Positions 59,398 to 64,000 of a stretch of DNA of 64,000 nt are shown one piece after another. The position numbers were made by a program, and so were the translations under genes. The DNA is from Acidimicrobiales bacterium. Its GTDB lineage: Bacteria > Actinomycetota > Acidimicrobiia > Acidimicrobiales > Iamiaceae. The DNA is taken from positions 186,001-250,000 of the forward strand of contig DASZTW010000019.1 of the NCBI GenBank assembly GCA_035547835.1, written 5' to 3'. The notes beneath the pieces were generated by a model. That model saw nothing but the letters and a program-made list of their open reading frames with translations. It had not been told where the DNA came from and searched no databases. Numbering within the stretch: the first letter of the stretch is position 1; each line of letters begins with the position of its first letter.

Positions 59398-60676
59398 CGA
59401 GCGGACCGCTCTCGTGAGGCGGCGGATCCGGCAGCTCGGCGCAGGCCTGCGAGCCGGCGGCATGCGCCCGCTGATCGCCCGGGCAGCCACGAAGGTCGGG
59501 GAGCGCCTCCTGGTTCCTGACGACGGGCCGGGCGTGGCCATCCAAGAGGTGCTCGCGCCCGTCGGGGCAACCCTCCGAGGTCGTGCCGTGACCTCCACCG
59601 CGGGCTTGCGGATCGGCTGGATCATCGAACCGCCCTCGGCGGGCTCCGGTGGCCACACCACCTTGCTCCGCTTCGTCCGCGACCTCGAGCGCCGTGGTCA
59701 CGAGAACCGCATCTACGTCTACGACCGCCACTGTCCCGGCGATGTGGCGTCGACGGTGGCGGTGTTGCGGGCCCACTTCCCCCGCATGGGAGCCGTCGTC
59801 GCCGACGCGGCAGAGCTCGTCGAGCCTCCTGGAGCTCAGGTCCCCGCGCTCGACGCGCTGATCGCCACGTCGTGGCCCACCGCGTATGTCTTGCGCCGCG
59901 CCGCCACGTCAGCGGCACGCTGCTACCTGGTGCAGGACTTCGAGCCGTCGTTCCACCCGGCGGGCTCCGACGCGGCCTTGGCCGAGGCCACGTACACGTT
60001 CGGCCTCCACGGGATCACTGCCGGACGTTGGTTGGCTGCCAAGCTGCGCCGCGACTACGGCATGTCGTGCGACCCGTTCGACTTCGGTGTCGACGCGGAC
60101 TCCTACCGGGTTCGAGCGCGGTCGCCGCGGTCGGGGATCGTGTTCTACGCCCGGCCGCTGACGCCACGTCGGGGTTACGAGCTCGGCATGCTCGCGCTGC
60201 AGCGCTTGGCGGCTGACCGGCCCGACATCGACATCCACCTGTTCGGCGAGGACCTCGGTCGACGTTCCGTGCCCTTCGCTGCCACCTGTCATGGTGTGCT
60301 GACGCCAGCGGCGATCAACGAGCTCCTCAATCGTTGCGCCGCCGGGCTGGTGTTGTCGCTGACGAACCTGTCGTTGCTGCCCCTCGAGCTCCTCGCGGCG
60401 GGCTGCATCCCCGTCGTGAACGACGGCCCGAACAACCGGGAGGTCTTCGACAACCCCTACCTGCGGTACGTGGCGCCAACCCCGGATCTGCTGGCCGCGG
60501 CGCTCGCCGAGGAGTCGGACCGAGCTTCGGTCTCGCGCGCCGAGCAGGCCTCGGCCAGCGTCAGCCACCTCCGCTGGGAGGACGCTGGGGCGCAGGTCGA
60601 GTCGGCGCTGCTCCACGCCTGCGCACGGCCCGAAGTCGCCGGTGGCGAGGAACGATCGTGCGCCTCGCTGCGGTAG
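59387..60676 (+). CDS. Glycosyltransferase (WsaF-like, GT4-type fold)
   Basis: 429 residues, overlapping the flippase gene by 11 bases. 'IGWIIEPPSAGSGGHTTLLRFVRDLERRGHE' blocks at about 75-105, 'CYLVQDFEPSFHPAGSDAALAEATY', 'DFGVDADSYR' and 'GVLTPAAINELLNRCAAGLVLSLTNLSLLPLELLAAGCIPVV' regions resemble the GT-B rhamnosyltransferase WsaF. Sugar and linkage are not predictable. Confidence 0.88.
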   Translation: MQRDERTALVRRRIRQLGAGLRAGGMRPLIARAATKVGERLLVPDDGPGVAIQEVLAPVGATLRGRAVTSTAGLRIGWIIEPPSAGSGGHTTLLRFVRDLERRGHENRIYVYDRHCPGDVASTVAVLRAHFPRMGAVVADAAELVEPPGAQVPALDALIATSWPTAYVLRRAATSAARCYLVQDFEPSFHPAGSDAALAEATYTFGLHGITAGRWLAAKLRRDYGMSCDPFDFGVDADSYRVRARSPRSGIVFYARPLTPRRGYELGMLALQRLAADRPDIDIHLFGEDLGRRSVPFAATCHGVLTPAAINELLNRCAAGLVLSLTNLSLLPLELLAAGCIPVVNDGPNNREVFDNPYLRYVAPTPDLLAAALAEESDRASVSRAEQASASVSHLRWEDAGAQVESALLHACARPEVAGGEERSCASLR

Positions 60677-61794
60677 CCACCACCGATCCGCTCGATCGCC
60701 GCACTTTCAGCGGCTACAGCGCCGGACTGTTCGGCGCGCTCGCCGATCGAGGTGTCCCGCTCGTTCCGCTCTCCTCGCGCCACATCGGGCCGATCGATCT
60801 GGCACGGGGTGCGGTGCGGCTGTCGGCGCTGCCCCGCTTGCGGTCCGCTGGTCGTCGCGTGCCGATCGTCAACCCGGCCTGGTACTGGTCACGGTCGAGC
60901 GCAGAGCGCTGTTCCCGTCTCGTGAGCCGACGCCTCGCGGCCCGGGGTGGCGCGACCCACGTGTTGCAGGTGGGCACGCACGTCGTCGTCGACGCACCCG
61001 GCGTGCGGCGGTTCTGCGTCACGGACTGCACCGTGCCCCAGGCCGTCGCGGCCGGTGAGTTCTCGGTGAGCCATGCGAACGGACGGGTGCTGCGCGAGGC
61101 CGTCGAGTGGCAGGCCAAGGTGTTCGCGAGCAGCGAGGCGGTCTTCACGCTGTCCGAGTGGGCGGCCGCCAGCGTGGTCGAGGACTACCGGGTTCCACCC
61201 CAACGGGTGCAGGTCGTGGGCGCCGGCGCCAACATCACCGGTGAGCGCCGTCGCGCCGTCGACCCGGCCCGTCCGATCGCGTTGTTCGTCGGCACCGACT
61301 GGGCGCTCAAGGGCGGACCCGTGCTCGGCAGCGTCTGGCCCCGGATCCGCGCGGCGGTGCCGGGAGCTCGCCTGGTGGTGGTCGGTTGCAGCCCCGACCT
61401 GCGAGGCGACGGCGTCGAGGTGGTGGGTCGGCTCGAGCCAAACATCGCGGCCGAGCGCGGTCGTCTCCTCGACCTCTACTCGCGCGCGTCGTGTCTGGTG
61501 ATGACATCTGACTTCGACGCCTATCCGAACGTCCTGCTCGAGGCGGCCCTGATGGGCGTGCCGGCCGTGGGCTTCGACGAGCAGAGCCGCGCGGAGGTCA
61601 TCGAGGACGGTGTCACGGGCATCTTGGTGGCCGATCGGAGCACGGACGCGCTCGCGGCGGCCGTGGTGCGGTTCCTGTCGTCGCCCGCCGACGTCCTGGC
61701 CATGGGCGAAGCGGCGCGCCAGCGAGCCGTCGCCCGCCACACCTGGCCGGTCGTCGCCGCTCGCGTGGCCGAGGCGATGGGTCTGTCGCCATGA
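60658..61794 (+). CDS. Glycosyltransferase family 4
   Basis: 378 residues from GTG with GGCGAGGAA upstream; it overlaps the previous gene by 19 bases. N-terminal acceptor domain with 'LQVGTHVVVDAP' and 'FASSEAVFTLSEWAAASVVEDY'; C-terminal donor domain with 'IALFVGTDWALKGGPVLG', 'LVVVGCSPDLRGDGVEVVG' and the EX7E region 'SDFDAYPNVLLEAALMGVPAVGFD'. It adds one sugar of the repeat unit. Confidence 0.92.
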   Translation: MRLAAVATTDPLDRRTFSGYSAGLFGALADRGVPLVPLSSRHIGPIDLARGAVRLSALPRLRSAGRRVPIVNPAWYWSRSSAERCSRLVSRRLAARGGATHVLQVGTHVVVDAPGVRRFCVTDCTVPQAVAAGEFSVSHANGRVLREAVEWQAKVFASSEAVFTLSEWAAASVVEDYRVPPQRVQVVGAGANITGERRRAVDPARPIALFVGTDWALKGGPVLGSVWPRIRAAVPGARLVVVGCSPDLRGDGVEVVGRLEPNIAAERGRLLDLYSRASCLVMTSDFDAYPNVLLEAALMGVPAVGFDEQSRAEVIEDGVTGILVADRSTDALAAAVVRFLSSPADVLAMGEAARQRAVARHTWPVVAARVAEAMGLSP

Positions 61795-62540
61795 GGCTGC
61801 GAGAGCAGGTCCGCGAGGGGCTCGGCCCCACCGGCCGGCGTGTCGCTCGCCGGGTGGTCGATGGCGTCGCGGGCTCGGTCGTCGGCTCGCTGGCCGGAGT
61901 GCACACGTCCGAGCCCGTCCTCTCGCTCACGTTCGACGACGGTCCAGATCGGCGGTGGACCCCGCGGGTGCTCGACGAGCTGGCGGGCCGGGGGATGCAC
62001 GCGTCGTTCTTCTTGCTCGTGCCGGCGGCGGAGCGCAACGCGGACCTGGTCGCACGCATGGTTGCCGAGGGGCACGATGTCGGGCTCCACGGCATGACCC
62101 ACGGGCGCCTGTCCGACCCGCGCTACCCGGTCGAAGAGCATCTCGGGCAGGGCAAGCAGCGCCTCGAGCGGCTGGTGGGCGAGGCCGTGCACTGGTTCCG
62201 CCCGCCGTACGGGGCGCAGACGTTGCACTCCTATCGGGCGGCGCGGCGGATCGGCCTCGACGTGGTGGTGTGGGGCCCGCACGGTACGGACTGGGAGCAT
62301 GCGGCCTGGCAGGATGTGGCTGCGCAGGTCGTCGGCCAGGCGAGGCCCGGTTCGATCGTCTTGCTGCACGACGGGCTCATGCCACCGCCTCCTTTGGACC
62401 ACCCGGTGTGGGGCCTGGATCGGGCCAGGGCCGTGCGAGCCACGCTGGACGGCTTGACCGCTCTCGGGTTGTCGAGCGTCACCTTGAGCGAGCTGGTCTC
62501 GACGGGGTCGCCGAGACCTACCGCGTGGTTTCGATCCTGA
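61791..62540 (+). CDS. Polysaccharide deacetylase (NodB domain)
   Basis: 249 residues, ATGA overlap. The NodB motifs are all present: 'LSLTFDDGPDRRWTP' (catalytic Asp and metal Asp), 'HDVGLHGMTHG' (metal His pair), 'WFRPPYGAQT' and 'GSIVLLHDGL' (catalytic His). It removes N-acetyl groups from an amino-sugar polymer or precursor. No signal peptide is clear, so it may act on the inner face. The 3' end overlaps the convergent acetyltransferase by 23 bases. Confidence 0.93.
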   Translation: MRLREQVREGLGPTGRRVARRVVDGVAGSVVGSLAGVHTSEPVLSLTFDDGPDRRWTPRVLDELAGRGMHASFFLLVPAAERNADLVARMVAEGHDVGLHGMTHGRLSDPRYPVEEHLGQGKQRLERLVGEAVHWFRPPYGAQTLHSYRAARRIGLDVVVWGPHGTDWEHAAWQDVAAQVVGQARPGSIVLLHDGLMPPPPLDHPVWGLDRARAVRATLDGLTALGLSSVTLSELVSTGSPRPTAWFRS

Positions 62541-63102
62541 GCCCGTCGTCGGTCTGGCGCGTGAAGCGGGTGCCGCAACGGTCGCACGCCAACGTGTCCA
62601 GCTGCTGGCCGCACTGGCAGATCCAGCCAGCCGGTCGGGCGGGCGCGCCCATCACGAGCACATGGGCAGGGACATCGCGCGTGACCACGCTGCCTGCGGC
62701 GACGAACGCATGCCGGCCGATGACGTGGCCGCACATGATGGTGGAGTTGGCGCCGAGGGTCGCGCTCTGGCGCACCACCGTGGGCAACAGGTCGTCGGCC
62801 TGGGTCCGGTGGGGAATCGCGCGGGGCAACGGGTCGTTCGTGAACGCGACGTTCGGTCCGACGAAGACGTCGTCGGACAGCATCACGCCCTCCCACACGC
62901 TCACCCCGTTCTTCACCGTCACCCGGTCGCCGAGCCGCGCTCCACCCTCGACGAAGCAGTGGTCACCGATGTTGCACGCCCGCCCGATCACGGCACCCGG
63001 CATCACGTGAGCGAATGCCCAGATGCGCGTGCCGGCCCCGATCGATGCGGACTCGCACAACGCCGACGGGTGGATGGTGATCCCCACATCTGTTCTGTTC
63101 AC
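62518..63102 (-). CDS. Left-handed beta-helix N-acetyltransferase (WlbB-like) with zinc ribbon
   Basis: 194 residues from GTG, GTGA overlap with the aminotransferase. Hexapeptide repeats run from about 10 to 130: 'ASIGAGTRIWAFAHVMPGAVIG', 'NIGDHCFVEGGARLGDRVTVKNGVSVWEGV', 'DDVFVGPNVAFTNDPLPRA' and 'AFVAAGSVVTRDVPAHVLVMGAPA'-type blocks, as in WlbB/FdtC sugar acetyltransferases. The last 45 residues add a zinc ribbon, 'CQCG' and 'CDRCG', which the basic WlbB enzymes lack. It should acetylate the amino sugar made by the coupled aminotransferase. Confidence 0.9.
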   Translation of the reverse strand: MNRTDVGITIHPSALCESASIGAGTRIWAFAHVMPGAVIGRACNIGDHCFVEGGARLGDRVTVKNGVSVWEGVMLSDDVFVGPNVAFTNDPLPRAIPHRTQADDLLPTVVRQSATLGANSTIMCGHVIGRHAFVAAGSVVTRDVPAHVLVMGAPARPAGWICQCGQQLDTLACDRCGTRFTRQTDDGLRIETTR

Positions 63103-64000
63103 AGCGCCGCTCCCAGGACCTCGACGACCCGCACTTGATCTGACTCGCTCAGGTGGGGGTGGATGGGCAGCGAGAGCATCTCGGCCGCGGCCCGCTCGGC
63201 GTTCGGCATGTCGCCCTGTCGGTAGCCGAGGTGGGCGACCGCCGGGTCGAGGTGGACGGGCAGGCGGTAGTGGATCCCGGCGCCGATGCCGCGGGCGCGG
63301 AGGGCTTCGAGCACCCGGTCGCGCACACCCGCGGCGACCCGCACCGCGTAGACATGCCACACGTGTTCGTTGCCGGTCAGGGTGGACGGGAGGGTGAGGT
63401 CGAAGTCGACGAGGAGGGCGTGGTAGCGGGCCGCGCAGGTGCGGCGGGCCCGGTTCCACCCGTCGAGGTGGGGGAGCTTGGCGGTCAGCACGAGCGCCTG
63501 GATGGCGTCGAGACGGGAGTTGCGACCCGGGCGTGGCCGGATGTCGGGGCCGGCGACATTGTGGTCCGCGAGCCGCCGGACCTTATCGGCGAGGTCAGAT
63601 GAATCGGTCAGCAGGGCACCGGCGTCGCCGTAGGCGCCGAGGTTCTTGCCCGGATAGAAGCTGGTGGTGGCCGCCGCGGTGAGGCTGCCCGGCGTGGCGC
63701 CGTACCGGGTTGCGCCGTGTGCCTGCGCTGCGTCCTCGACGATCGCCGCGCCGCACGCCTCGGCGATCGGGGCCAGCTGCTCGACGGGCGCCATCTGCCC
63801 GTGCAGGTGGACCGGCACGATGGCCCGCGTCCGGCGACTCGCGGCAGCCGCCACCGCCCTCGGGTCCATGAGCAGCGTCGCGGGGTCGACGTCGACGATC
63901 ACGGGCCGACCACCCACGTGCAGCACCGCCTCGACGGTGGCGATGAAGGTGCTCGCCGGCACGATCACCTCGTCGCCTTGTCGCAGGTCGAGGGCTCGCA
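63099..64000 (-). CDS. DegT/DnrJ/EryC1 sugar aminotransferase (5' end outside window)
   Basis: 300 residues are visible; the start lies beyond 64000. 'DEVIVPASTFIATVEAVLHVGGRPVIVD', 'AIVEDAAQAHGATRYG' and the PLP lysine in 'TTSFYPGKNLGAYGDAGALLT' identify the family, and 'RNSRLDAIQALVLTAKLPHLD' follows. The 'FYPGKNLGA' form is typical of WlbC/FdtB-type enzymes that work with a WlbB/FdtC acetyltransferase, which is the next gene and overlaps by four bases. Confidence 0.94.
   Translation of the reverse strand, partial: RALDLRQGDEVIVPASTFIATVEAVLHVGGRPVIVDVDPATLLMDPRAVAAAASRRTRAIVPVHLHGQMAPVEQLAPIAEACGAAIVEDAAQAHGATRYGATPGSLTAAATTSFYPGKNLGAYGDAGALLTDSSDLADKVRRLADHNVAGPDIRPRPGRNSRLDAIQALVLTAKLPHLDGWNRARRTCAARYHALLVDFDLTLPSTLTGNEHVWHVYAVRVAAGVRDRVLEALRARGIGAGIHYRLPVHLDPAVAHLGYRQGDMPNAERAAAEMLSLPIHPHLSESDQVRVVEVLGAAL

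Overview
The window is high-GC DNA from an actinobacterium. The markers are a WhiB protein, a three-helix Rieske protein with a di-haem QcrC cytochrome, a CtaD/CtaC/CtaE oxidase, SigB/SigF-like sigma factors, a class A RNase P RNA and frequent GTG starts. The gene mix (Fur-rubrerythrin-DUF3501, paired Tat ferritin-like proteins, DUF4082 surface protein) would fit the class Acidimicrobiia, but that placement is an inference. The left edge cuts a penicillin-binding protein gene and the right edge cuts a DegT-family aminotransferase gene.

1-20.8 kb looks like ordinary chromosome. It holds the end of a class A PBP gene, a zinc-ribbon coiled-coil protein, a small membrane protein overlapping a histidine phosphatase, a secreted coiled-coil glucosaminidase-like protein, an amidase and an excisionase-like HTH protein. 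The RNase P RNA gene lies on the minus strand at about 5.80-6.18 kb, followed by tandem repeats. Next come two Tat-exported ferritin-like proteins, a glycerol operon (glpD, an alkyl-DHAP-synthase-like flavoprotein, glpK) ending in an intrinsic terminator, and a Fur regulator with rubrerythrin and a DUF3501 protein. WhiB, a TetR-type regulator with a haloalkane dehalogenase, an aldo/keto reductase, trpD and an RNB-domain ribonuclease complete this part.

20.77-44.9 kb begins with tRNA-Val(GAC) and ends with a second, partial copy of the 3' half of that tRNA in the same orientation, the arrangement left by an element that integrated into a tRNA gene. No integrase is visible. The left half carries an internally deleted P-type ATPase and a stress-type set: two SigB/SigF-like sigma factors, two STAS-like proteins, an HPP membrane protein, a Rho_N-like small protein and a YflT/GSP17M-like protein. 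It also has a four-gene operon (pyruvate oxidase-like, enolase superfamily, SDR, GH15) whose genes all overlap by 4 bases. The right half is a respiratory block: qcrA-qcrB, a caa3-type oxidase operon on the opposite strand, qcrC, and a two-domain FAD/Fe-S 2-hydroxyacid dehydrogenase.

44.9-64 kb is a surface-polysaccharide locus. A minus-strand operon encodes a polyprenyl-phosphate sugar transferase, a metallophosphoesterase, an ATP-grasp protein and a beta-helix lipoprotein. A divergent plus-strand operon starts with a 1454-residue secreted protein (three DUF4082-like and three Ig-like modules, then a deacetylase-like domain). It continues with a Gfo/Idh dehydrogenase, a family 2 glycosyltransferase, an epimerase, a DegT aminotransferase, a flippase, two more glycosyltransferases and a polysaccharide deacetylase. 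It meets a minus-strand WlbB-like acetyltransferase and a second DegT aminotransferase. Together these could make, modify and export a repeat-unit polysaccharide containing an N-acetylated amino sugar.

The most unusual signals are the tRNA-bounded block, a pair of 18-bp-arm hairpins that differ only by compensated base pairs, the deleted ATPase, the split bc1/oxidase layout, and the ATP-grasp/phosphoesterase pair in the polysaccharide operon.
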